A stretch of DNA of 40,009 nucleotides, from the NCBI GenBank assembly GCA_024685135.1, contig JAIKWA010000052.1, forward strand, positions 1-40,009, written 5' to 3'. Both the position numbers and the translations under genes were made by a program. Below the pieces are notes generated by a model, which worked only from the letters and a program-made list of their open reading frames with translations, was not told the DNA's origin and did no database searches. Of this stretch, positions 9,510 through 18,914 are shown one piece after another. Within the stretch, counting starts at the first letter, position 1; each line of letters opens with the position of its first letter. Source of the stretch: Saccharofermentans sp. Lineage in GTDB: Bacteria > Bacillota > Clostridia > Saccharofermentanales > Saccharofermentanaceae.

Positions 9510-9953
9510 TTATTCGATGGTGAATACTCTATCTGCCGCAATGAGCTCGGCTGCTATATCAGAAGCGAGAGCCTGGTTAAAGCTCAGGCCATCATTTATC
9601 GTTATCTCATAAGCCTGCAAGCTCTCGGTGCAGACATAGGTCGAGCCTGCATGTGATACAAGCTCTTTTATCTGGTCTGCAAGCTCGCTGTCTTCGCTGA
9701 GAAGTCTTATCGAAGTGTCGATAAAGAAGAGCTTATCGATCTTTGAAGGATTGTTAATAAGGCTCTTGATGAACTTAGAGATCAGATACCTTCCGTGGAT
9801 CGTATCCGTAGAGTAGTAGTCGTGCTTAAACAGGACGATCAGATTCTCGCTGCGGTTTATGTCCAGAAAGGAGGGTTCTAAGTCTAATTCGGTATCCTCA
9901 AATTCTGCGACTTCAGGTTTAAAGTATCCGATATCATCTTTTTCCGGTTTCAT
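9510..9953 (-). CDS. DsrE-fold protein resembling the C-terminal domain of YedF, no TusA domain
   Basis: VLFKHDYYSTDTIHGRYLISKFIKSLINNPSKIDKLFFIDTSIRLLSEDSELADQIKELVSHAGSTYVCTESLQAYEI...ADRVFTIE reads like the YedF C-terminal pattern (GRxLxxxFxxxL...FxNxGVxLx..S...L..L...G..ixxCxtCL..Y.I). Confidence 0.5.
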   Translation of the reverse strand: MKPEKDDIGYFKPEVAEFEDTELDLEPSFLDINRSENLIVLFKHDYYSTDTIHGRYLISKFIKSLINNPSKIDKLFFIDTSIRLLSEDSELADQIKELVSHAGSTYVCTESLQAYEITINDGLSFNQALASDIAAELIAADRVFTIE

Positions 9954-10686
9954 CGAAGTCCCTCCTGTCAGAAGATAAGAAGCGCATTGAGCGCTGGATC
10001 GAATTCTTGGAGTTGCCCCAGGGCTTATCGTTGTTCCTGTAATCGAACTTCAATGTGAAGAATTCCACATCGTCTATTAGCGAAGTGAAATTAGCCTCAG
10101 TAGATGAAGCAAGAGCAGTAACAAAATCTGCAGCTTCGTTCTGGGAGAGCTTTGCTGCTTGCCTTAAGAGCAGTGCAGTGTGGGGGAGGCAGTGGCATTT
10201 GCCATCCGTAAACTTCTCCTTGAATGCAGGATCGTGGGCATACATCCAGCAGATGACCTCGATGTAGTGTTCCATTGCATCGTTGAGTTTATCGCAGATA
10301 GGGCACAGGGATACTCTCTTATCGATGCGGTCAGCTATTGAATTAAGTTTAGCCTTGTAATCCGTTGTCCTGCCCTTGATAAGGCCGGCTTTGCCGGGAG
10401 CGGCATTTACGAGATCCTTTGTGATGTCCTCATTAAAATCCTTTAAGTGAGTGTGCATCATGAGACCTAATCCGAGCCTGTTGGTGACAGACTGATTGAG
10501 CTTGCCCATATGCTCAGGGCAAAAGCCCGTCTTATTTGTTATCTTCCTTGTGTCGGGTTCCATAAGAGAGGGACCGAGATAGTATTCAAGGTAGTTTTGC
10601 TCAGCCTTTTGCTTAAGCTCGCAGATAGGGCAAGCCGCGGAAGACTGATAAGCGTCATTGACGGGGATCATGTAAATCTTTTCCAT
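9934..10686 (-). CDS. DUF6062-like protein with repeated CPIC motifs
   Basis: MEKIYMIPVNDAYQSSAACPICELKQKAEQNYLEYYLGPSLMEPDTRKITNKTGFCPEHM...LCPICDKLNDAMEHYI. Confidence 0.75.
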   Translation of the reverse strand: MEKIYMIPVNDAYQSSAACPICELKQKAEQNYLEYYLGPSLMEPDTRKITNKTGFCPEHMGKLNQSVTNRLGLGLMMHTHLKDFNEDITKDLVNAAPGKAGLIKGRTTDYKAKLNSIADRIDKRVSLCPICDKLNDAMEHYIEVICWMYAHDPAFKEKFTDGKCHCLPHTALLLRQAAKLSQNEAADFVTALASSTEANFTSLIDDVEFFTLKFDYRNNDKPWGNSKNSIQRSMRFLSSDRRDFDETGKR

Positions 10687-10695
10687 AAAGCCTCC

Positions 10696-11736
10696 TTATT
10701 CAGGGCGGTGGATCAATCTTCCTGCCCTAACGTTTACTCCATTAGTGGTGATGGAAGTGTATTCTTCTACGGCAGAACCGACTCTTTGCTGAGCCGACCT
10801 TAAGATCTGCTGAGCGTCGAAACCGTAGTAAAGTGCAAGATCCAGGCTGATGGTTACACCATAGGTCTGTTTTTCGGTCTTGAAGGCCGTAACCTCGGCA
10901 AAACCCGGGATCTCTTTGAGGACGATCTTGATGAGGTCCAAGATCGCGTCATCTGATATCGAGTACGAACCCAGAGACGAGAAGGTAGGTCTTACGACCG
11001 TTCTGTCTGAGTCTGCGAGAACGGGATCGACACCGCGCTCGCGGTCGAATCTCTGTCTTAATTTACTGAACGGATCCGAGAAATAGCCCGAGAACTCGTG
11101 CTTGATCTCCATGCTCGGGACCGGAATGGTATGCATACCCTCGGTCATTCGGGTATTCCTTGCTATACGCCTCTCTTCCTCGGTCGAAACATCCTCGATC
11201 CTGATAAGCATCGCCGGCTGATTGAGCCAGAGATTGGTACATATCTTGCTGAGCATCTGATCTGACGTTCCGAGGATCATGAGAGCCTTCGGATTACACT
11301 CGATGAGAGCTCTTCTCATAACGTTGGATCTGGTCTGGTCAACGAAGATGGCCTGTCTTACGGATTCCATCTTGGTGGGGGCCTTCTTTGCCGAGGTTCC
11401 TGCGATGATGCGGCTTCCGTTTATGAGAAGCCCGTCGTCTATTATGTAGTAGATGTCATTCTCTCTTGCGACCTTGATCGCTCTTGTGCTCTTACCGGTG
11501 CCCGAGGGTCCTACAAAGGCGATGACGGCTATCTTGGATAAAGATTCGCGGGTAGCGCTCTCGCTTGATAAGATCTTCTCGATGTTGCGTGTTTCTTCGA
11601 GGTATGAGACCGAGGATGCATCAGACTTCTTACGCGAACTCCTGAATTCGGAGAACAGATCGCGTCTCGATAAACGGGCAGCATTTGAGCTGCCCGATTG
11701 TTTGCCGTAATCCGTGAGTTCGTCGTGATGTGACAT
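10696..11736 (-). CDS. P-loop NTPase domain fused to a C-terminal Asp23/Gls24-like domain
   Basis: Walker A VAFVGPSGTGKST; C-terminal ISDDAILDLIKIVLKEIPGFAEVTAF...YGVTISLDLALYYGFDAQQILRSAQQRVGSAVEEYTSITTNGVNVRAGRL resembles Asp23. Confidence 0.65.
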   Translation of the reverse strand: MSHHDELTDYGKQSGSSNAARLSRRDLFSEFRSSRKKSDASSVSYLEETRNIEKILSSESATRESLSKIAVIAFVGPSGTGKSTRAIKVARENDIYYIIDDGLLINGSRIIAGTSAKKAPTKMESVRQAIFVDQTRSNVMRRALIECNPKALMILGTSDQMLSKICTNLWLNQPAMLIRIEDVSTEEERRIARNTRMTEGMHTIPVPSMEIKHEFSGYFSDPFSKLRQRFDRERGVDPVLADSDRTVVRPTFSSLGSYSISDDAILDLIKIVLKEIPGFAEVTAFKTEKQTYGVTISLDLALYYGFDAQQILRSAQQRVGSAVEEYTSITTNGVNVRAGRLIHRPE

Positions 11737-11739
11737 CTT

Positions 11740-12468
11740 TTATCCGTTGTTCCAATCGTGGAAGACTTCCTGAATATCTTCATTCTCTTCCATCATGTCG
11801 AGCATCTTCTCTAATGCGGCAACAGCTTCAGGGTCTGTTACATCCTTAGTCATAAGGGCAACGGGGCCGAGGCTTGAATCCGCAAAATTGTATCCCTTGT
11901 CCTGCAGAGCACTGCAAACGCTGTAGTAGTCTGAAGGAGCTGTAACGATCTCGTAGCAGTCTTCATCGGAAGAGAAGTCAGCAGCGCCGCAATCCAGGGC
12001 ATCGGACATAACCTGGTCTTCGTCCTCGTAGTCTTCTCTTGAGATGATTATCGTACCCTTCTCTTCGAACAGGAAGGATACGCTTCCGCCTACACCGAGA
12101 TTACCGCCGTTCTTATCAAAAATGTGTCTTACATCGGCAGCGGTCCTGTTGCGGTTATTTGTGAGGGCCTTGACCATGATGGCAATGCCTGCGGGGCCAT
12201 AACCCTCGTATGTGATCTCTTCGTAATCATCGCCTTCACCGGCTTCGGCAGCCTTCTTGATGGCACGGTTGATATTGTCGTTGGGCATATTAGCTGACTT
12301 AGCCTTGGCGATAACGATCTTGAGTCTGGAGTTTCCGTTCGGGTCGGGACCACCTGCTTTAACGGCAATTGCTATTTCCTTTGCGATCTTTGTAAAGACA
12401 GCGCCTTTAGCAGCATCTGAAGCTTCTTTCTTTCTTCTGATGTTGTTCCACTTTGAATGACCTGACAT
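11740..12468 (-). CDS. yebC: YebC/PmpR family regulatory protein
   Basis: MSGHSKWNNIRRKKEASDAAKGAVFTKIAKEIAIAVKAGGPDPNGNSRLKIVIAKAKSANMPNDNINRAIKKA is diagnostic. Confidence 0.97.
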   Translation of the reverse strand: MSGHSKWNNIRRKKEASDAAKGAVFTKIAKEIAIAVKAGGPDPNGNSRLKIVIAKAKSANMPNDNINRAIKKAAEAGEGDDYEEITYEGYGPAGIAIMVKALTNNRNRTAADVRHIFDKNGGNLGVGGSVSFLFEEKGTIIISREDYEDEDQVMSDALDCGAADFSSDEDCYEIVTAPSDYYSVCSALQDKGYNFADSSLGPVALMTKDVTDPEAVAALEKMLDMMEENEDIQEVFHDWNNG

Positions 12469-12573
12469 ATGGTTCCTCCTAATTACTTTGTTAGTAGTAG
12501 ATTTTAACAGAAAAAGCGATCTTATAAAATATTGAATAACCTATTAATATGAATATTATTATATATATCAGTC

Positions 12574-12591
12574 ATGTTACATCCGTAACAT
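12574..12591. repeat. Perfect inverted repeat, candidate operator
   Basis: ATGTTAC-ATCC-GTAACAT, in the intergenic region between yebC and pilB. Confidence 0.6.
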
Positions 12592-12631
12592 ATTTGTCAA
12601 ATTTATTTATTATGCAATTTGTAATAAAAAC

Positions 12632-12660
12632 TTGTTTTTCGCACTTTCCTGTTGTATAGT
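12632..12660 (+). promoter_or_regulatory. Candidate promoter of the pilB operon
   Basis: TTGTTT (12632-12637), 17-nt spacer, TATAGT (12655-12660). Confidence 0.55.
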
Positions 12661-12740
12661 TTTATACATGTATGCTTGGGCTTATTATGCCTTTATTTTG
12701 TGAGCCTGCATACAAGTTTAAGTATTATTGGGAGGATTCA

Positions 12741-14405
12741 ATGAAGAGATTAGGCGATATTCTCGTTGAAAGCGGCTTCCTTAACGCAACCGAACTTGCC
12801 GAAGCATTAAGTATGCAGAAGGAGACAGGCAAGAGACTCGGTGAAGTTATCGTTGAGAGCAATCTCATGACAGAGTTTGATATTCTGCGAGCTGTTTCAA
12901 GTCAGTATAACTATCCGATTATTGACTTATCGAGCATCGATGTAGACCCTAAGGCTACCGCACTGCTCACACAGAAGTTCTGCGAAGACAATGTAGTACT
13001 TCCTATCGGTTTCGATGAAGACAGACTTGTAGTTGCTATCGACGACCCGGTAAACATTACTATTGAAGACGAACTTCAGTTCCAGACCGGTTACCAGATC
13101 ACTTTGATGCTTGCAACGCATTCATCCATTCTGGATGCCATCAGAGTTAATTATGGTAAGGAGAGCGCAGCAAAGGCTGCCGAAGAGCTCGGTGTCGAGC
13201 TGGAAGGTGACTCGGCAGATGAGAACAGCGACATCTCAGAAGCAGTAAACAGCGCCCCGGTAGTTAAGCTTGTTAACTCAATGATCGACTACGCTATCAG
13301 AGCAGGTTCATCAGATATCCATATCGAACCTATGGAAGACCGCGTAAGAGTTCGTATCAGAATCGACGGTGTCATGCAGGAAGTAATGAGCAACCCTATT
13401 TCCGCAAAGGACGCCATCACATCACGTATCAAGATCTTGGGTGGTATGAACATCGCCGAGAAGCGTATCCCTCAGGACGGTCGTATTACAACAGTGATCA
13501 ACGGCGAACCCGTGGACATGCGTGTATCCATCCTTCCCTGCGTTACAGGTGAGAAGACGGTTATCCGTATCCTTGCCAAGAACGACGCTAACCTCAACAG
13601 AAAGTGGCTCGGTATCAGTGACCGTAACAATGAGATGATCGATCGTATGATCAGGGTACCTCAGGGTATCTGCCTTATCTCAGGACCTACAGGTTCAGGT
13701 AAGACCACAACACTTTATACACTTCTCGCTGAGAAGAACCAGCCGGACGTTAATATCATCACGGTTGAGGACCCTGTCGAGATCAGGATCCCCGGTCTTA
13801 ACCAGGTACAGGTTAATGCCAAAGCCGGAATGACGTTCGCAAGCGGACTCAGATCCATCCTCCGTCAGGACCCTGATATCGTCCTCGTCGGTGAGATCCG
13901 AGACGGTGAGACTGCAGAGATCGCAATGAGAGCCGCAATCACCGGACACTTGGTTTTCAGTACAATCCACACCAACGATGCTGTATCTTCAATCAACCGT
14001 CTTATCGATATGGGTCTCGAGCCTTACATGGTATCGACAGCCCTCGTAGGCGTTGTATCTCAGCGTCTTGTGCGTCGTATCTGCACAAACTGCAGAGAGG
14101 CTATCGAACCCGATCAGTATGATGTTGATACACTCCGCCTTGATCCCGGTCAGAAGATCTACAGAGGTAAGGGCTGCTCAGAGTGTAACGATAAGGGTTA
14201 CAAGGGCAGAATCGCGATCCATGAGATCGTAATCATGACCAAGAAGATGAAGGCGTTGCTCGATAAGAGAGCAACCGAAGAAGAGATGAGACAGCTCGCT
14301 GTCTCAGAAGGAACTCAGATGCTGCAGGATTCCGCAAGAGCACTCGTTCTTGAAGGTATCACCACAGTTGAAGAGCTTAACAGAGTTGCTTACACGATTG
14401 ACTGA
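12741..14405 (+). CDS. pilB: Type IV pilus extension ATPase PilB/GspE family
   Basis: ATG at 12741 after GGAGG, downstream of the ORF-track start at 12672; N-terminal GspE_N domain; Walker A GPTGSGKTTT; RQDPDIVLVGEIRDGETAEIA; Cys motif CTNC...CSEC. Confidence 0.95.
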   Translation: MKRLGDILVESGFLNATELAEALSMQKETGKRLGEVIVESNLMTEFDILRAVSSQYNYPIIDLSSIDVDPKATALLTQKFCEDNVVLPIGFDEDRLVVAIDDPVNITIEDELQFQTGYQITLMLATHSSILDAIRVNYGKESAAKAAEELGVELEGDSADENSDISEAVNSAPVVKLVNSMIDYAIRAGSSDIHIEPMEDRVRVRIRIDGVMQEVMSNPISAKDAITSRIKILGGMNIAEKRIPQDGRITTVINGEPVDMRVSILPCVTGEKTVIRILAKNDANLNRKWLGISDRNNEMIDRMIRVPQGICLISGPTGSGKTTTLYTLLAEKNQPDVNIITVEDPVEIRIPGLNQVQVNAKAGMTFASGLRSILRQDPDIVLVGEIRDGETAEIAMRAAITGHLVFSTIHTNDAVSSINRLIDMGLEPYMVSTALVGVVSQRLVRRICTNCREAIEPDQYDVDTLRLDPGQKIYRGKGCSECNDKGYKGRIAIHEIVIMTKKMKALLDKRATEEEMRQLAVSEGTQMLQDSARALVLEGITTVEELNRVAYTID

Positions 14406-14422
14406 TAAGGAGGTTAGTTAAA

Positions 14423-15535
14423 GTGGTAGAAGGATTTAGTTTATCAATTGACGCGATTCTGTCTGAATCGGTAAAGATGGGTGCATCAGATACCCACATC
14501 ACGGTAGGCCTGCCGCCTATGATCCGAATCGACGGAATGCTCATGCCTCTTGGCAATCAGCCGTTGACAGCTGCAGATACAGAGTATCTCTGCAGATCAA
14601 TGATCGATAAGTCAAGACAGCAGTATCTGAACGAGAGAGGTGAGATCGACTTCTCATACGTTGTAGAGGATTACAGCCGTTTCAGATGCAATATCTTCAA
14701 GCAGCGTGGTACATACGCACTTGCTGCCAGAACGATCACTAACGAGATTCCTACTTGTGAGCAGCTTGGTCTTCCCCAGATCTTCAAGGAAGTCGTATTA
14801 AGACCTAGAGGACTCATCCTCGTTACAGGTCCTACGGGTTCAGGTAAGTCAACAACACTTGCTGCAATGATCGGTCACGTTAACACCTGCAAGAAGTGCC
14901 ACATCCTCACACTTGAGGAACCTATCGAGTACTTGCACATGCACGGTGAGGCAATGATCAACCAGAGAGAAGTTCACGAGGATACACTCTCATTCGCTAA
15001 CGCATTAAGAGCCGCTCTCCGTGAGGATCCGGACATCATCCTCGTAGGAGAGATGCGTGACCTCGACACTATCAGTACTGCTATAACCGCAGCCGAGACA
15101 GGTCACCTGGTTCTCTCAACACTCCATACATCATCAGCTGCTGATACAGTTAACCGTATCATCGACTCTTATCCGGCTCATCAGCAGGATCAGATCAGAG
15201 TTCAGCTCGCTACGGTTCTCGTTGCCGTTATCTGTCAGACACTCGTTCAGAGAGTCGGTGGCGGACGTTGCGCAGCATTCGAGATCATGCTTACAAATGA
15301 CGCTATCAAGAACAATATCCGTGAAGGTAAGACATATCAGATCGACTCTACCATTGCTACATCACTGCAGCAGGGTATGTGCCCTCTCGATTTCTACCTT
15401 GCAGAGCTTGTTAAGCGTAAGATGATCTCAAGAGACACCGCTATGGAAAGATGCCGTGTTCCTGAAGATCTCAAGAGATTTATAAACAACCCGGGTTCCA
15501 ACAGCCCGTTGTTCGGTGATCTTGATTTTGCCTGA
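14423..15535 (+). CDS. pilT: Type IV pilus retraction ATPase PilT
   Basis: GPTGSGKSTTLAAMI, REDPDIILVGEMRDLDTISTAITAAETGHLVLSTLHT, and AIKNNIREGKTYQI (PilT AIRNLIRE-like motif); GTG start after AAGGAGG. Confidence 0.95.
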   Translation: MVEGFSLSIDAILSESVKMGASDTHITVGLPPMIRIDGMLMPLGNQPLTAADTEYLCRSMIDKSRQQYLNERGEIDFSYVVEDYSRFRCNIFKQRGTYALAARTITNEIPTCEQLGLPQIFKEVVLRPRGLILVTGPTGSGKSTTLAAMIGHVNTCKKCHILTLEEPIEYLHMHGEAMINQREVHEDTLSFANALRAALREDPDIILVGEMRDLDTISTAITAAETGHLVLSTLHTSSAADTVNRIIDSYPAHQQDQIRVQLATVLVAVICQTLVQRVGGGRCAAFEIMLTNDAIKNNIREGKTYQIDSTIATSLQQGMCPLDFYLAELVKRKMISRDTAMERCRVPEDLKRFINNPGSNSPLFGDLDFA

Positions 15536-15584
15536 TACCGATATTACTAATTGTTAATTTTTTAAGGAGGAGGAACAATACAAT

Positions 15585-16793
15585 ATGTCTAATTACAGAT
15601 ATCAAGTAATAAGTGCAACGGGCAAAAAGACCGAAGGCATTATTGAAGCTTCATCTATCGGCGAAGCTACAAGAAAGCTCAAGGCTGACGGAAGCTATGT
15701 TGCATCTTTGTCACTTGATAAGGGCGCGGGACTTGGCAGTATTGAAATAGGCAGCCCCAAGCTCAAAACAAAAGACCTTGTATTAATCACAAGACAGCTT
15801 GCTTCGCTTTTGTCTGCAGGTATTACAGTTGTAAGAGCACTCGACATGCTTTACCAGCAGGTAGAATCGAAGAAGGCTAAGAGATGCGTTGGTGAAGTTT
15901 ACGAGGCGGTTCAGTCCGGTCGTTCACTTTCCGAAGCATTCAGAGAACAGCAGGGCGTCGTTCCGAACATTATGATTCAGATGATCGCCGCAGGTGAAGA
16001 GTCCGGTCGACTCGACGAAGTTATGGAGAGACTCGCTGAACACTTCGCTAAGGATGCTAAGCTCAAGAACAAGATTTCATCCGCAATGGTTTACCCTAAG
16101 ATACTCGCAGGTCTTACAGCTGCTGTAAGTATCGGCTTGCTCACATTCCTGGTCCCTAAGATCGGTGAGACGATCAAGTCCCTCGGTGGTGAACTCCCTG
16201 CTCTTACAAAGTTCCTGCTCAGCTTCTCAGCTTCAATCGTACACTTCTGGTATGTTTACCTTGCAGTTATCGGACTTCTCGTTTACGGCTTCAAGGTTTG
16301 GAGATCTTCCGATACCGGCGGACTTCAGTGGGCTAAGCTCATGCTTAAGCTCCCGGTTGTAGGTAAGGCTACAAAGATGAACGCTTCGGCGCGATTTACA
16401 AGAACAGTAGCAACGCTGCTCAAGTCAGGTATCTCCGTACTCACATCTGTTGAGATCACAGAGAAGTCTCTTGACAACCTCATTCTCGAGCAGAAGCTTG
16501 CGGCAGCCAGGATCGAGATCAGAAAGGGTGCTTCTTTGTCTAAGTCAATAAGAGGCATTACCGAGTTCCCTCCTATGATCTACGCAATGGTTGCTATCGG
16601 TGAGGAATCAGGTACGCTTGACTCTATCCTTGAGAAGGCGGCTGACTTCTTCGAAGACGAGGCAGATGCTGCAACAGCAAAGATGACGGCTGCATTGGAG
16701 CCTATTATGATCATCATCATGGCTATCATCGTAGGTACTGTTGTCGGTGGTATCGCAATGCCTATCTTCACGATGGCTCAGTACATTATGTAA
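15585..16793 (+). CDS. pilC: Type IV pilus platform protein PilC/GspF family
   Basis: YRYQVISATGKKTEGIIEASSIGEA; LVLITRQLASLLSAGITVVRALDML; two GspF-type repeats. Confidence 0.95.
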   Translation: MSNYRYQVISATGKKTEGIIEASSIGEATRKLKADGSYVASLSLDKGAGLGSIEIGSPKLKTKDLVLITRQLASLLSAGITVVRALDMLYQQVESKKAKRCVGEVYEAVQSGRSLSEAFREQQGVVPNIMIQMIAAGEESGRLDEVMERLAEHFAKDAKLKNKISSAMVYPKILAGLTAAVSIGLLTFLVPKIGETIKSLGGELPALTKFLLSFSASIVHFWYVYLAVIGLLVYGFKVWRSSDTGGLQWAKLMLKLPVVGKATKMNASARFTRTVATLLKSGISVLTSVEITEKSLDNLILEQKLAAARIEIRKGASLSKSIRGITEFPPMIYAMVAIGEESGTLDSILEKAADFFEDEADAATAKMTAALEPIMIIIMAIIVGTVVGGIAMPIFTMAQYIM

Positions 16794-16816
16794 GAGGTTT
16801 GAAAGGAGAAACTTAA

Positions 16817-17935
16817 ATGAAGGATCTTTTTGGTAAAGGCGGTAATGAGTTGGTTCTCGATTGCTCCAGCTCCGACCTTAAGGTCGCCGTAGGTAACTAT
16901 AATTCAAAGAATAACCGTTCAAGCATCTACATCGAGAAGTTTGGCGTAGTACCGCTCGATGCAGACGCTATCAACGATGGTGCAGTTGCAGACTCATTCG
17001 GTATCGTAATGGCTGTTAAGCACGCACTCGCAAGAATGGACATCAGAAGCAAGACATGCATCATCACAACAGAGGGTGCATTCGTTCACACCCGTGACTT
17101 AGAGCTTCCTGTAGTTAAGCAGGATCAGCTCAAGGATATGGTTAAGTACGAGATCATGGGTCAGGGTTCTAACCGTGACCTCTCTATCGACTATATCGTT
17201 TACGGAACTACAACAGACGAAGAGACCAATGCTGACAAGCTTAAGGTTAGAGCTACTGCAGTTCCTACAGATACGATCAAGGACTACAGAGAGTTCGTAA
17301 AGAGCATGGATCTTACACCTGTCGCTTTGGACGTTAACCCCAATGCGATCAGAAAGCTCTTTGCTGAAGGTATCATCAACGGTAATGTAAACATTACTCA
17401 GACAACACTCCTTCTTATCGAGCTTTCCACAAAGACAACAACAGTAACCGTATTGGACAAGGGTTTCCCGATCCTCTCCAGAAGACTTCAGTTCGGACAT
17501 TCCAACATCCGTCAGGTTGCTGATTCGATCAAGAAGGTTCAGGGCAACAACCAGCAGTCATCTCTCGCAAGAAGACTTAACATCACAACATCTGATGCAG
17601 AGACAAGTGTACCGATCGAAGATATCGACGTTTGGAACGAGACTGTTGCTGAGACTCCTGCACTTCAGAGCGCTGTTAACGCTTACTTCAAGAGCCTTGT
17701 TGATGCTGTATCAAGAACAGCTCAGTTCTCTATCTCCAAGTATCACATCGATGCTATCAGCACTTGCTTCCTTTATGGTTCAGGCGCCGGTTATAAGAAG
17801 ATCGACAAGGAACTCTCACGTCAGCTCGGCACACAGGTTGAGATTCTCAACACACTCAGCACCGTTTCAGGCCCTAAGGGTTTCGAACTGCCTCAGTTCG
17901 TAAACTGCTGTGGCGCGCTCATTCGTGAAGATTAA
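16817..17935 (+). CDS. pilM: Type IV pilus assembly protein PilM
   Basis: Actin-like ATPase fold; VLDCSSSDLKVAVG N-terminus; position directly after pilC. Confidence 0.85.
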   Translation: MKDLFGKGGNELVLDCSSSDLKVAVGNYNSKNNRSSIYIEKFGVVPLDADAINDGAVADSFGIVMAVKHALARMDIRSKTCIITTEGAFVHTRDLELPVVKQDQLKDMVKYEIMGQGSNRDLSIDYIVYGTTTDEETNADKLKVRATAVPTDTIKDYREFVKSMDLTPVALDVNPNAIRKLFAEGIINGNVNITQTTLLLIELSTKTTTVTVLDKGFPILSRRLQFGHSNIRQVADSIKKVQGNNQQSSLARRLNITTSDAETSVPIEDIDVWNETVAETPALQSAVNAYFKSLVDAVSRTAQFSISKYHIDAISTCFLYGSGAGYKKIDKELSRQLGTQVEILNTLSTVSGPKGFELPQFVNCCGALIRED

Positions 17936-17952
17936 AGGAGGGTATCAGCTTT

Positions 17953-18900
17953 ATGGCTAACAATGTAAATAAGAAATTGCTTAGCAAGAAGGATATGAAC
18001 TTCTTTGCTGAGTTTACAGCTTCTGCAGCCAAGGCTGCGAGGATGCTCAGCTTGGCGGTAATCGCCGGCGTTGCAGTACTTGCAATTATCGTATTGTTCA
18101 TCATCATCGGCTTGGTAAACAATGCAATTCTTAAGGGTCAGATCAACAAGATCGAGACAACTCTTGCTGATGAGAAGTACACACAGCTTGAGGGTCAGGC
18201 AGCAGATCTTGCTCAGAAGCTCGAGCAGCGTACAAATTACTTCTATGCACTTACTCAGATGAGAGCAACAGTTGACAGGATCCCTTCTGCACCTGCATCT
18301 CTTCCTGATGTTATCGGTGAGTGCATACCTAACGATTCTTATATCCAGTCATATGAGATCACAGGTACAACACTTAAGATCACAGGTGAATCATTCACAT
18401 ACTACAGCCCTGTAGATATGGTTGAGATGCTCAATGAGTCTGATGTGTTTACTTCAAAGACATTGATCAATATCAACAGAGTAACCGCAGATGAAATCGG
18501 AAGCGCCGAAGAGCTCTATGGCGAGACCATTAACTGCATTAATAACTACTATCACTTTGAGATCGAGGGTACACTCGTATCTGATATCTATGTAACAATA
18601 TCCAGACTCGCTATGGGTGATACCGTTACGAGTCTTGCAGGTACTGAGACACTCAAGTTCGCAGCAGGCGAGAGCTTTACTCTCACAGATGCTGATAACC
18701 AGCTCGTTAACTACACAACAGAAACCGGCACTGCTTACACACTCTCCAAGATCACGATCAATGGTATCGAGGTAAACAGCGACGATTTCGCAGCAATACT
18801 CGCAAGCGGATCAATGAGCGAATTTGCAAACGGTGAGAAGGACATCAAGCTTTACTACACCGTTGTTGAAGAAGCTCCCGCCGAGTCTGAAGAAGCATAA
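17953..18900 (+). CDS. PilN-like T4P alignment-complex protein
   Basis: Short cytoplasmic N-terminus, one TM, coiled coil, ferredoxin-like region (IPNDSYIQSYEITGTTLKITGES); directly after pilM. Confidence 0.7.
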   Translation: MANNVNKKLLSKKDMNFFAEFTASAAKAARMLSLAVIAGVAVLAIIVLFIIIGLVNNAILKGQINKIETTLADEKYTQLEGQAADLAQKLEQRTNYFYALTQMRATVDRIPSAPASLPDVIGECIPNDSYIQSYEITGTTLKITGESFTYYSPVDMVEMLNESDVFTSKTLININRVTADEIGSAEELYGETINCINNYYHFEIEGTLVSDIYVTISRLAMGDTVTSLAGTETLKFAAGESFTLTDADNQLVNYTTETGTAYTLSKITINGIEVNSDDFAAILASGSMSEFANGEKDIKLYYTVVEEAPAESEEA

Positions 18901-18914
18901 GGGGGTAAACATTA

